Source: Paulinella micropora (taxonomy: Eukaryota; Cercozoa; Imbricatea; Euglyphida). From it: a stretch of DNA of 64,000 nucleotides. Below the pieces are notes generated by a model, which was given only the letters and a program-made list of their open reading frames with translations, was not told where the DNA came from and ran no database searches. The stretch is taken from positions 532,220-596,219 of the forward strand of contig BJOX01000336.1 of NCBI GenBank assembly GCA_009731375.1, written 5' to 3'. The position numbers and the translations under genes were made by a program. Shown here in pieces: positions 30,222 through 40,247 of this stretch. Each line of letters starts with the position of its first letter. Position 1 is the stretch's first letter.

Positions 30222-33200
30222 ATATAATGTGTCGAACTTCAAGTCACGCTTAGGCTTGTCTGAAATCGCGACAGACAGCCTTTCATCGCCAACCTTGACT
30301 TAACCAACACCAACATAGTAGGTTTAAAACTATACTGATTTACGATTTGATACACGACTGGCTACCAAAAGCACGACAGACCTAAAAGAAGGACTTAATT
30401 ATTATTGGACTGATAACCGTTTTGATGGTCGGCTCGCTTTAAAATATGACGGGAGGACTAAATATGGGTGGTTATGCTATTTCAGGGGCTTCTACATATA
30501 ATGGAATTAATCTCACTGGTGGTTAAACTGACAGGAGACCAAACCATAGCAGGAAATAAAAAATTTACATCAACTTTAGAAGTAAGTGGTTCAGCCAATC
30601 CTACTTCTTTTGATGGTATTGGCATTGCCTTTGATACAAAAATAGGAATGATTGCAACACAAAAAACAGCAACAGCGACTTGGTATCCGATACAAATAAC
30701 TGGTTCATATGTAGAGTTATATTCAGGTAATAATGTAATCGCGACCGCATCTGGCACAACATTAAGTTTAAACAACAACAAAATTACAAACTTGGCAACT
30801 CCTACATTAGCAACGGACGTGGCAAACAAAAGTTATGTAGATACATTTGACCTACAAAATGTGAAACTAACAGGAAACCAAATCATAGCAGGAATTAAGA
30901 CATATAGCAGTGGTGTTGAAATAACTGGAAATTCAATAAATTCAACAACAAAGGGCACATTCATCGTTTTTAATTATACCAGTAATATTGGGTCAATTGC
31001 TAGTTTGGATATGAAAACAAATACGTATTACAACTTTGAAATTTCAGCAAAAAAAAATAAGTTTTATTATTGATGGGACGATTGTTTCGTGGTTTGATGC
31101 TACTGGCTTAGATTGTAATACAACTGACCTAAAAGAAGGACTTAATTATTATTGGACTGATAACCGCTTTGACACACGTCTCGCTTTAAAATTAACATCA
31201 GACATCAAAGAAGGAAAAAATTTATACTATACAGAGCAACGAGTAAGGGATAATGACGAGGTTAAAGCCTCAACTCAACACCGCTCTAATACTTCCAATC
31301 CGCACCAAACCAGTTCATAATTTGATAGACACAAACATATCCGCACCATTGGTCGGTCAATACTTAACATATAATGATGTAGATGGTAAATGGAGGAATA
31401 CCACCCTCGGTTCAATTGATACACTTTCTGATGTAGTCATAACCGCACCAATAGCCACTAATAGTTATCTCACATATAATTCAATAAACTGGGTAAATAA
31501 AACCTTTCCGATAAATGTTGATGAATTCGGTAATATTAATATGGGAGGGAATTTGAATATAACAGGAGTTAATTTACTAAATACCAAAGATGTTGATGAA
31601 TGGATGTTTGAGCATAATGATAATAATGATAAAGTGTCAGCAGGTGGAAGTATAGATAGCCACAGCGATGTGACAATAACAGGCTTCCCAGCAGATAATC
31701 AATTACTCATTTATAGCACAGGTCGATGGAGAAATACGACTTCACCCTTTCTGAGATTAGGCGGCACTGTACACCTGATGTCTGTGAAAAGAATATATCT
31801 CCTCCATTTTGGTTTAATATCCTCGCCCCATTATATGTTATATTTCCACCATTAATGATATCCTGATTATTAAAATCAGCCGTTTGTGTTAAAGTTAGAT
31901 ATTTTATTACAGTGCTCGTCCCATTGAATGTTTTAATTCCTGTTATTGTTTGGTCTCCTGTTAGTTTAACACAATTGTCATCCAGATATTGCCTATTTAC
32001 CGCTTCATTCGCATTTTGTGGTGCTCCTAGATTAACAATCCGATTACTGATTGTCAATATTTCTTATTAGCTCTAAATACTGCTACAAGTGGAACCGCGA
32101 ACCAAAGAGGTTATGTATTCACGAATGTAGCATTTGATGTAAAAGGGGCGGGACTTTATATTTCAAAACTTTTGGATAATAAAAGTGCTTCATCTGACAT
32201 TGTCCGTTTTAACAATGCTGATGGTATGCGGCTTTATGGTGCTTTGGATATGAATTCAAACATTACAAGTGCTGGAACAATTACTTCAACTGCGGGCATG
32301 ACTACAACAACATTAACAACGAGCGACAAAATAACAACAGCATCAGGTAAGCCAATAATCATAGGCAATACAACGAAAGGCACAGGGGCGACAGGAGGCT
32401 TAGAGTTGTATGGAACGACGAACAACATTGCGGGGCCGCATATACAGGCAATAACGACGGCGGACATCTATCCAGTTTTTCAAAATCTCAACTGGTCACA
32501 CGACAAGATATCCTTAAACTTTGATTCTTATTGGGATGGCACTAACTGGAAATCAAGTAATGCTGGTTCAAATTTCCAAATATACAAAGGAAACAATAAA
32601 CTCGCTTTGAGCTACAAATCAGGAATAGCAGCAGGAAGCAATATAACATGGTCTGAGGCGATGAATATAAGCACAGCAGGACTAATAACGGCGAATGCGG
32701 ATATATCTACAACCACATTAACAACGAGTGATAAAATAACAACAGCACTAGGAAAACCGATAATCATAGGCAACTCAACAAAAGGAGTAGGAGCAACTGG
32801 TGGCTTAGAATTATATGGAACAGAAGGAAATGCGAATGGCCCACATATTCAAGCATTCGTTCATACATCAGTTTATCCAACATTCCAATTATTGAATTAT
32901 AGTCAGGACAATATTGCTTTAAGTTTTGATAGTTATTGGGAGGGGGTGGCTGGAAATCAAGCGACCCAGGCTCAAACTTTCAAATATACAAAATGAGTGA
33001 TAAACTCGCTTTTAACTACAAATCAGGAGTATCATTTGGAGGAGCCATAGCATTTAGCGAGGCGATGAACATAAGCAATGCGGGAGATGTAATCATCCCA
33101 ACAGCATCCAGCGGTTCTTTAACATTACGAAAATGATCAAGTCCATATAGTTACGACCCGCAAATATTTTTTAAATCGGGGGGATATACGAATTATGGTA

Positions 33201-33689
33201 TAATTGTTTCTTCAACTGGCTTGCTTCATGCTTGGACTACTTCAAACTCTACGGGTGGGCCTTCTGGTACTTATAATTATGTTCCACTTAATGGTGCTTG
33301 GACAAACTCATCGGACAGGAGGCTAAAATCAGATATTAAAACATTAGACTGCGGGTATTGTTGTGAGAAACTAATGAAAATAAAATTGTTGTTCATATTA
33401 TTTGAAATCAGACGAAAAGAAAGAACAAAAGAACCACGGATTTATTGCTGATGAAGTTAAAAAAATATTTCCTAAATTTTTATCTGAAAGTGGAATGAAA
33501 GCAGATGATGGAAATGGAAATCTTGAAGGCATAACATATACAAGTTTTATACCAATATTGGTCAGTGCTTTTCAACATATGGCGAAAAAGGTGATTAATT
33601 TAGAAAAAAGAAAATAAAACTTTACTTAATATATTACAAGACCACGCAAACCAATTAGCAGAAATCAGAGCAGTCGTTTTCCCTAATGT
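30222..33689 (+). pseudogene. Tail-fibre-like virion protein with C-terminal peptidase S74 chaperone domain, decayed
   Basis: This 3.4-kb region encodes beta-rich fibre repeats in several frames. They include phage-fibre phrases such as DLKEGLNYYWTDNRF, NLYYTEQRVRDND and VKLTGDQTIAG, and two copies of a ~130-residue unit (GATGGLELYG...SEAMNIS; 32300-32700 and 32700-33090). The 3' end carries SDRRLKSDIKTLD (near 33313-33350) and GFIADEVKKIFP (near 33430). These are hallmarks of the intramolecular chaperone that trimerises fibres and cleaves itself at the Ser of SDRRLK. Breaks include an early frame change near 30440, others near 31060 and 32940, a TGA at 33134-33136, and frame changes near 33390 and 33617. 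The segment 31745-32062 is inverted. It is probably a receptor-binding fibre. Confidence 0.82.
31745..32062 (-). other. Inverted segment within the fibre gene
   Basis: Between plus-strand fibre coding sequence on both sides, about 320 bp encode fibre-type sequence on the minus strand only. It contains ISNRIVNLGAPQNANEAVN and VKLTGDQTITGIKTFNGT, clear relatives of plus-strand repeats nearby. I see no long inverted repeats at the edges. It may be a simple micro-inversion during decay or a remnant of an invertible receptor-switching segment. Confidence 0.7.
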
Positions 33690-34039
33690 CCAATAATACA
33701 ACTAGACATCACAGACCACCGCCTATTATGGATATGGATGGCGAACTAACTCCCGAATTAAAGTCTCGTGTTCTTGAAGTAGAACTAAAGACTGAGGAAA
33801 AAAAAGTAGAGCATGAATTGGAGGATAACTGGAATTGTTGTTGTATGAAAAACAGACCGACTGACAGCCGACTTATTAAATACTTATTTCAAATGGGTAT
33901 CATTATTGCCATTATAACCCTTTGTATCGTGAGGCTATCTGAAAAGAACTTACCTTGTGAGGTTGCTAACACTTATGTTGGAATTTTGACTTTACTCATC
34001 GGCACATGCCTTCCATCGCCTTCTTCAAGTAAGAAGTGA
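33686..34039 (+). CDS. Small viral membrane protein
   Basis: This intact 117-residue ORF starts at an ATG that overlaps the end of the fibre coding sequence (TAATGTCCAATAA). It has a polar charged N-terminus, then a CCC cluster, a hydrophobic segment around residues 70-90 (MGIIIAIITLCIVRL) and a second around 103-115 (VGILTLLIGTCLPSP). The C-terminus is short and polar. A two-helix layout directly after a fibre gene recalls phage holin placement, but that is analogy only. Small membrane proteins are common in this virus class. It is one of the few undamaged frames. Confidence 0.65.
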   Translation: MSNNTTRHHRPPPIMDMDGELTPELKSRVLEVELKTEEKKVEHELEDNWNCCCMKNRPTDSRLIKYLFQMGIIIAIITLCIVRLSEKNLPCEVANTYVGILTLLIGTCLPSPSSSKK

Positions 34040-34276
34040 GCACTCGTATAAATGTATTTTATACCAAAAACTATCACCAGCACAGGTTAAAGGCAGGGCT
34101 TCATCAAAACTCACGCACCAGTCGCTCATTGGCTTATACACACATTTAAATTTAGTTTCAATACCTTGCTTTATACAATAAACACACGTATCTCGATTTG
34201 TTTGATTTACTCTGCGATAAAAGTCGCAGGCTGTCCGACCTAACACAGAGCATACAAATAATAATATTAATGACAT
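34025..34276 (-). CDS. Small secreted Cys-rich protein
   Basis: This 83-residue minus-strand frame begins with a signal-peptide-like stretch (MSLILLFVCSVLG). It continues with a Cys-rich body (about eight Cys, including DTCVYCIKQG and SDWCVSF). It converges on, and overlaps by 15 bases, the membrane-protein gene. The signal peptide plus evenly spaced cysteines argue for a real gene despite its size. No family is recognised. Its position near lysis- or entry-type genes suggests an envelope or secreted role, which is speculation. Confidence 0.5.
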   Translation of the reverse strand: MSLILLFVCSVLGRTACDFYRRVNQTNRDTCVYCIKQGIETKFKCVYKPMSDWCVSFDEALPLTCAGDSFWYKIHLYECSLLT

Positions 34277-34302
34277 TTTTTATATTATATATTATATAAT
34301 TT

Positions 34303-34664
34303 ATGAGTGAGTTCAAATACCAAAAGATTGTTTTTCTGAAAATGATTACAATTGTGGGGAGCAAAACATTTAATAAAAATATTCAAATGACATTTACACC
34401 AACCAAAATGAATGTTAAGTTTATTCATTATACAAACGACCAGACGGAAACCAAAACCAGAATTCTTTATATGGACAGAATTGGAATTATCGGCACATTC
34501 GCAGATAGTAATATAGCAAATATTTCAAACTCAGTTATAATTTAGGTGTCGTTGGATGGTCAGACGGACAATATACATTTAAAGTCATTAAAACTGACAG
34601 CGGAAATATTGATACAGGAAATTTAGCGGGAAGCATTGTTGTGTGCTTAGAATTTTTAGCCTGA
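34303..34664 (+). pseudogene. Viral beta-rich protein, frameshifted near its 3' end
   Basis: The 80-codon frame from 34303 (MSEFKYQKIVFLK) ends at 34545. A second frame is open right through that stop from ATAATTTAGGTGTCGTTGG to a TGA at 34662-34664, reading GVVGWSDGQYTFKV. One base lost in a T-run would explain the break. The full product would be about 120 residues, beta-rich, and of unknown function; a minor virion component is possible. Confidence 0.5.
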
Positions 34665-34809
34665 TATTTATCAACTTCACTCTCATTCGCTTCGCTCATT
34701 CTCGTTTGTTGATAAACATCGTAAAACCATTTAAGTTCTTGTAAATGAAAAAAAACGATGTTTGAGAATAAGAGAGAGTGCGGAGCACGAAGCGCAATTG
34801 TAAAATATC
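34665..34809. terminator. Intergenic hairpin with AAACATCGT motif
   Basis: TTTATCAAC and GTTGATAAA form a stem around a loop with TCATTCGCTTCGCTCATTCT, followed by AACATCGTAAAACC. An inverted AACGATGTTT lies near 34753. A near copy of this hairpin occurs at about 37768-37830. Similar palindromes mark transcript 3' ends in mimivirus and its relatives, so this may separate the upstream genes from the ATPase. The ATG of the ATPase follows an AAAATATCATGG context. Confidence 0.5.
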
Positions 34810-35620
34810 ATGGAGAAGCTTAATAACGTGAAGGTGAAACCAGTGAAGCAGGAAGGAAACGGAGACAAAAAAGCCAAGGGCTACAAGTTACTTGATGAAG
34901 TCTATGCCAATATATTTCTACTTGCCCGTAAGAAGAGCGGGAAAACGACAGCACTCTTTGAAATACTGAAACGGACGACAGATAGAAAAACCCGTATTGT
35001 CATTATTGCTTCAACAATACACAAGGACTACATTTATAAAGCAATGGTAAAGCACTTTAAGAACAGGGGAAACCCAATGGCAATATATACCTTTCTTAAA
35101 TCAGATGGTGTGAATGTCATTGATTATGAGTTAGACAAACTGAACAGACATGACGAGCAACGCGAAGGCGAAGTAAAACAGGACAAAGAGGAAATAGAAA
35201 AAGCACAGTTTCTTTATTTCGGAAAAGAAAAGAAACAGATAAAGGAGGCACCAAAAGAACGAAGTAAGTATATTTCGCCAGAGTTTGTTTTTGTTTTGGA
35301 CGATTTAGGAAGTGGATTAAGAGACAAGTCCGTAAGTGATTTGTTAAAAAAGAACAGACACTATAACTCAAAGGTGATTATGTCAAGTCAGTATCTGAAC
35401 GACCTACGGCCAGAAGCCATTAAGCAGTTAGACTATTTATTAATCTTTCTGGTCAGTCTCAAGACAAAATGGAACTCGTGTATAAACACTTAGACTTATC
35501 TTTTGATTTTGATTATTTTGTTCAAAAATATCACGAAGCAACAAAGGAACGATTTAATTTTCTTATGTCTCAAGTGTTGATGATGAGTTAAGAAAAATTT
35601 TTGCCTACCGCATGCGATAG
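34810..35620 (+). pseudogene. FtsK/HerA-type genome-packaging ATPase, two frameshifts
   Basis: This enzyme would pump viral DNA into the capsid. The frame from 34810 has a Walker A of the form ARKKSGKTTALFE (residues about 39-51) and a Walker B FVFVLDDLGSG (about 157-167). Next comes a VIMSSQYLNDLRPEA segment typical of A32-like ATPases. It then leaves frame near 35450 (stop at 35493). Matching sequence (GQSQDKMELVYKHLDLSF) continues in another frame to about 35565 and again in a third frame (DDELRKIFAYR) to TAG at 35618-35620. Intact length would be about 265 residues, normal for virophage and Polinton ATPases. Confidence 0.85.
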
Positions 35621-35702
35621 ACTATTAGAGATTTTCAATCTCCAAAAATTTCGCCTACCGCCTGAAACAATATTTTTTATAATTATTTTTAATGTATATT
35701 AT

Positions 35703-36011
35703 ATGCAAGTATCACCAGTGATAATTTCACAACCATCAGGATATAACATCGGATACAATCCATCAATGCCACAGAAGGGAGGAAAAAAGAAAACCAAGAA
35801 GAAGAGTGGGCAAAAGGGAGGAAAGATTGACTGGGCAAAGGTCGGAAAAACGGCCTTGGCTGTTAATAAATTCCTTCGTGATAATAAGGTAATCTCTAGA
35901 ACTGTTGGGGCACTGAGTAGCATTGGGGTGCCTTACGCAGGTAGTGTTAGTGCTACAGCATCAAAACTCGGATATGGTAAGCAACGAGGAGGGGCTGTAA
36001 AGTTTCATTAA
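35703..36011 (+). CDS. Small basic viral protein
   Basis: I chose the ATG at 35703 because the upstream part of the open frame is AT-rich intergenic sequence. The 102-residue product has a Lys/Gly-rich segment (KGGKKKTKKKSGQKGGK), a hydrophobic helix-rich middle and a GYGKQRGG end. Small basic proteins of this kind lie between ATPase and protease in related viruses and may be core or membrane-active proteins. I assign no exact function. The frame is intact. Confidence 0.6.
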   Translation: MQVSPVIISQPSGYNIGYNPSMPQKGGKKKTKKKSGQKGGKIDWAKVGKTALAVNKFLRDNKVISRTVGALSSIGVPYAGSVSATASKLGYGKQRGGAVKFH

Positions 36012-36058
36012 ATATTTGTTTCAAATTCTAAACTAGAAATATTTTTTTTGATAATATA

Positions 36059-37342
36059 ATGGGGTCAGCTAAGACTAAGAAGGTGAAAAAGGCAAAAGTC
36101 CGTCCACCGCGGGTTTATAGGAATAAGAGCGGGAGACCGTATATTATCCAGAGGGGTAAACCATATTATCTTAATTTCGGTAAGAAAACAAATGATTTAA
36201 GCACATTACAAATCGTTAAACTTTTTATGAAATATATTGGTAAGCCAAAGTCGCATAGGGCTAGTCGCAAACCAAGAGAAAAAATAATCAAATCTGATTT
36301 CAATCGTCTTGAACACGAGAACCGAAACTAGATACAAAGCAACTTACAAAAGAAATATGAGTTAATACATGACGAGGAAGAAAAGGAAAAGAAGAAAAGG
36401 GAGGATTTAGAAGAGGAGAAGAAGAGGCAAGAAAGAAAAGACATAGCCGATGCGAAGGAACAAAAAGAAATAAAGGACAGGGAACATAAAAAACAACTGG
36501 CAGAGATCAAGGAAAGACAGGAAGAAAAGGATAGGGAACAGAAGAAGGAACATCGACTTATTCAGGAACTAAATGCTGAACGACCACATAGACAGGGATT
36601 ATTGACGGCACAAGTCGCACCACCAATTATAGCGAAACCGAATCCCCCTTCAACGATAAATAAACCAAAGAAAGCCACAACAGCATCTTCCCCAAAAATA
36701 ACTGATATAACTGACAAAGTAAATAAACAAGAAAAAGATTTGGAAGAAGAAAAGAGACGAAGAATTATTGATGAAATGTTCTCTGAGAAAACGAGAAAAA
36801 AACGTGTCAAAAAAATGAAAAATCATACAATAATAATTCACCTTCAAAAAGCATGCATTAATATCCCTATAATAAAAAACAAAGTTTCAAACGACTACGC
36901 CACTAGTTTAAAGAGATGGTTATACACACAAAAAATCACTGAAAACATATCATCGGCAGAAGATGGATGGGATAAACTAGAACGATTTACAACAAAAATG
37001 ATTGCTAAAAATGACAGCAAAAAGAAGGAAGAAAAAAAAATGACAGCAAATAGCACTCTATCGCCAATAGACCCGCCACGTTTTGAAATTTCGGATGCTA
37101 AACAACTTATATTTGAAACGACAAATCCACAACCAGCCGAGACACAACCGACGGATGTAGCACCACCCCCGAGCACAAGTTCTGCGGAGCCACAGCAACA
37201 ACAGCAAGAGGAGCCACAGCAAGAGCCAGAGCAACAGCAAGAGCAATCCATGCAGGAAGGAGAGGGGCGGGGACTAATGACTAATGAAAGACGACATAAT
37301 GAAAAAATATGGATGGTATCTCGGAGCGATAGCGAGCGATGA
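36059..37342 (+). pseudogene. Coiled-coil virion or scaffold-like protein with an internal TAG
   Basis: The frame from 36059 encodes a basic N-terminus (90 residues, starting MGSAKTKKVKK). A TAG at 36329-36331 interrupts it. The same frame stays open afterwards through a long Lys/Glu coiled coil (about 36332-36590), a middle region, and a Pro/Gln-rich stretch with glutamine runs, to a stop at 37342. Without the TAG the product would be about 427 residues. Its 3' end overlaps the protease frame by 59 bases, and the two may originally have been one polypeptide. The role is inferred from architecture: scaffold or structural. Confidence 0.55.
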
Positions 37343-37751
37343 AATCAACAAGTTGAAGCCAGGAAGCAGAAAACGATACGGATTTATTATGAATTTGGAC
37401 AATCACAAGCAAGCAGGGTCTCATTGGATCGCAGTATGGATAAGTCTAGATAAAGACAGGAGTGTTGAAGTGTATGACCCTTTAGCACTTTATGAGCCAA
37501 CAGAAGACTTTCAACAACAAATGAAACGGCTAATTGACCGAAGTAATCCAGATAGTTATTTGTTAATGAAGGTTAATCAAGTAAAACAACAATCAAACAC
37601 CTCAGACACGTGCGGTTGGCATAGTTTGAGGTTTTCAATGGAGCGGGCGAAAGGAAACATGTTTAAGTTTGCTAGTGGATATACAGACCTAAAAGAAGAA
37701 GCGGAGAAATTAAAAGCACAGAATGGGTATGGTTTTGACACCTTTTTATGA
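37284..37751 (+). CDS. Adenain-like cysteine protease (virion maturation)
   Basis: Ulp1/adenain-family proteases cleave capsid precursors during maturation. The 155-residue frame shows the catalytic His in GSHWIAVWISL (residues about 49-59), an acidic partner in VEVYDPLALYEP and the nucleophile in NTSDTCGWHSLRFS (Gln/Asn-rich stretch, then Cys about residue 113). The N-terminus begins abruptly at MKKYGWYLGAIASDEI, a position that in relatives often follows further coding sequence. It overlaps the end of the coiled-coil ORF in another frame, so the natural start may lie upstream beyond a frameshift. It sits directly before the penton gene, as in mavirus and Polintons. Confidence 0.88.
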   Translation: MKDDIMKKYGWYLGAIASDEINKLKPGSRKRYGFIMNLDNHKQAGSHWIAVWISLDKDRSVEVYDPLALYEPTEDFQQQMKRLIDRSNPDSYLLMKVNQVKQQSNTSDTCGWHSLRFSMERAKGNMFKFASGYTDLKEEAEKLKAQNGYGFDTFL

Positions 37752-37992
37752 GCATCGCTTTCATTCGCTGATATTTATCAACTACACTCTCATTCGTTTC
37801 ACTCATTCTCGTTTGTTAATAAACATCGATGTTTTAGAATAAGCGAGAAATCTGGCGATTAGCCAGATAGAAGCGATATTCTAAAATATCATTCATAAAC
37901 ATCGTAAAAAAATAATATATTTAATAATATAGGAAACGATATTTAAAAACCGCACGAAAGTCGAAAACGAAAGTGCGGAGTTTTGAATATCA
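37752..37992. terminator. Tandem hairpins between protease and penton genes
   Basis: Three palindromes occur in a row. The first, at about 37768-37830 (TTTATCAAC type, ending AAACATCGATG), is a near copy of 34665-34722. The second pairs TTTTAGAATA with TATTCTAAAA and encloses a perfect ATCTGGC/GCCAGAT stem (37820-37890). The third pairs CCGCACGAAAGTCG with CGAAAGTGCGG (about 37950-37978). AACATCGTAAAA recurs at 37894. They are candidates for transcript-end and promoter signals. Confidence 0.55.
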
Positions 37993-38790
37993 ATGGAGTA
38001 TAAGGGAGGCCGTGCGACTGGTGTCTATTACATAAATAGCAAAAACCGAATAACCGGCACAGACTCAGACTTTACACACGAAGTTAATATGAAGGGTCTA
38101 GACAATCCCACACACTGCAAAATACTTCATATTTATGTGCCGAAGTCGTATTATTCGGTGGCTTCACCATATAATACTTTTACACTTAGCGAAGACGGGT
38201 ATGAGGCTTTAATTACGATATCTGAGGGAAACTACACAATGAACAACTTAAAAAATAAACTATCTGAGATACTGACGGCAAACAGCCCGAATAATTATAC
38301 TTATGTGGTATCCAGTAATAATACCAACATAGAACCAGAAGATGGCAAATTAACATTCAGTTGTCAGAGAATAAAGGAATTCAACCGCTGTTTATATTTG
38401 ATGGTGATACCCGTATTCACGAGGTAATGGGTTTTGATAGAAATTCATCATATTTCTTCGCTAATGATTTTATTAAATCACCAAATGTGATTATTTTAAC
38501 TGGCGAAAAGACTTATACCTTCAATCAGACTTAGTGGGGGAAGGATATAATCACGTGCTACAAGAAATATACACAGCCAACGAAATTCCATTTGGAGCCG
38601 TTATATACGACGGAAGTGGGTCTGAGTATGGTAAGAAATTATCTGCCAGTTCAAATAATGTATATAGGTTTTATCTTACAGACGAAAACGATCAGGCTAT
38701 AAATCTTAATGGTTTGGGTATCGTTATGACATTGTTGATTTACAGGGAAACGAATTATTTTAATTTATTTACATCATTTTCAATTTGTTA
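37993..38790 (+). pseudogene. Minor capsid (penton-type) protein, frameshifted
   Basis: Penton proteins fill the vertices of the capsid. The first frame (37993-38427, from MEYKGGRATGVYYIN) reads a typical N-terminus, then loses frame near 38380. Coding sequence continues in another frame (PLFIFDGDTRIHEVMGF) to about 38530 and in a third from 38534. That part has EGYNHVLQEIYTANEIPFG and NVYRFYLTDENDQAINLNGL, the conserved end of virophage/Polinton penton proteins. At least two frameshifts are present, and the last codons may also be shifted. Intact length would be about 265 residues. Confidence 0.85.
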
Positions 38791-38887
38791 AAGGTGAGGT
38801 AGGGTAATTAATTTTAATTTTAGAATTATTTATTTTTTCTATAAATATATTCTGGTGAATTAGTTAATTTACACTACTTTTAAAAAA
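38791..38887. other. AT-rich intergenic before major capsid gene
   Basis: AT-rich spacer ending in an A-run before the ATG at 38888. It probably holds the promoter of the capsid gene, but no motif can be assigned with confidence. Confidence 0.4.
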
Positions 38888-40247
38888 ATGCCAACTTAAC
38901 ACGGAGGTGAACTAGATTTTTCTAGAACTGACTACACCACTGCTTCGTATCGTTTGAATAAACTAACTCCGCGAGAAGGTGCAGGAAATATTACTGTTAC
39001 TACCGCAGGAGGACAAGAAAGCAACTTTGACCTTATCAGCAGGCCATTTAACTTAGCCCGCTCTGTCTTGAGTTTTACTTATGCCCCACCAGCAATCGCT
39101 GCGAACTATAACAAATATTATGCTATATGGATTGTCTGGCTCCTATTAGACAAATTCAACTTCAAACCCGTAGCGGTGTTTATCTGTGTGATGTAAATGA
39201 AGTTGATAATTTTACAAAGATTATTTGGAAAGCTGAAACTTCTATGAAGGACTTTCTGACACTTGAAAACCATGATAATGGAAGTGGTGCGGGATGTATG
39301 CTTCAAAAGTGTAACGCCAATAATAAAATTGATGTTTCACTAACCACAGCAACTAGAACAAACTTTCGTGCTATGACTGATGGAGCAGATAATGTAGCAG
39401 CTAGAACTTTGGCAATGTTTCCAGAACCTCCTACAAATGCTCGCCGACACAATGATTTAGCCTTGGCTGATGGAACGGGTGCGATCTCTGTCGTTGATGT
39501 CGCTTACAACGAGCCTAAGTATTTCTCGGCTGGTGCTGCTACTGCTGCTGAGCATTCTATCGCTGTTAAGATAAATTTGGTATGCTTTATAATACCATTT
39601 TCGCCCTAGATAAGACTATTATGTTTTCTGAGATTTTGAATATGAGGATTGTATGGCAACAGACCCCTAAAATTTATTATTACAATAACGATGCTTTTTC
39701 AACGGGTGGAGGAGTGCTTGCTGCCGCTGGTAATGTAACTGATTCTAGTCTTAACTTGTTCCTTGCTGTAGAGACTAATCCCGATGTCATTCAATCAATT
39801 CAACAAAAGGTGGTGAGTGCTGAAGGTATGAGTTTTAATATTGATTATCGTTATGTTTATAAAAATTCCATTGGTCAATCCACTACACAAAATATCATTC
39901 TCCGCTTTGATAGGCGGCATGGCAAAAGGTTGAAGAAAATTTATCACACACTCTTCCACAACACCGAAAACAAGAATACCGCTTATGATATTGATAACAG
40001 AAATACTGCGAAAACTACCAGTTTCCACACCACACTTGACGGGGCACGACTTGAAGAATTTGAAATATATCCAGCTAGTTTTGAAGATTATATGTGCTTG
40101 AAACCTAAGCTTGAAGGTTCTGTTTTGATGAATTCAAATGTGTATCAATACAACTGGTTCTTGGTTGATACTTGGGATAATACCCGCCCGCTGTGGAGCA
40201 AAGACCAAAATGAAGTTAGTGGGCTTGACCTTTCCAATGACTGGTAA
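38888..40247 (+). pseudogene. Major capsid protein, early stop and frameshifts
   Basis: The double-jelly-roll major capsid protein forms the icosahedral shell. The first ATG (38888) is followed at codon 4 by TAA (38897-38899), then the same frame runs on (HGGELDFSRTDYTTASYRLN) to about 39140. It next shifts to the frame of 39127-39609 (SGVYLCDVNEVDNFTKIIW) and again to that of 39582-40247 (NMRIVWQQTPKIYYYN ... YNWFLVDTWDNTRPLW). The combined length is about 450 residues. Position after the penton gene, the length and the beta-rich composition support the call; no single catalytic motif exists for this family. The gene stops at TAA 40245-40247. Confidence 0.8.

Noticed and set aside
35601-35702. 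Upstream extension of the small basic viral protein from the earlier ATG
   Set aside because: The added 34 residues come from AT-rich intergenic sequence overlapping the end of the ATPase coding region. The ATG at 35703 gives a typical small basic protein.
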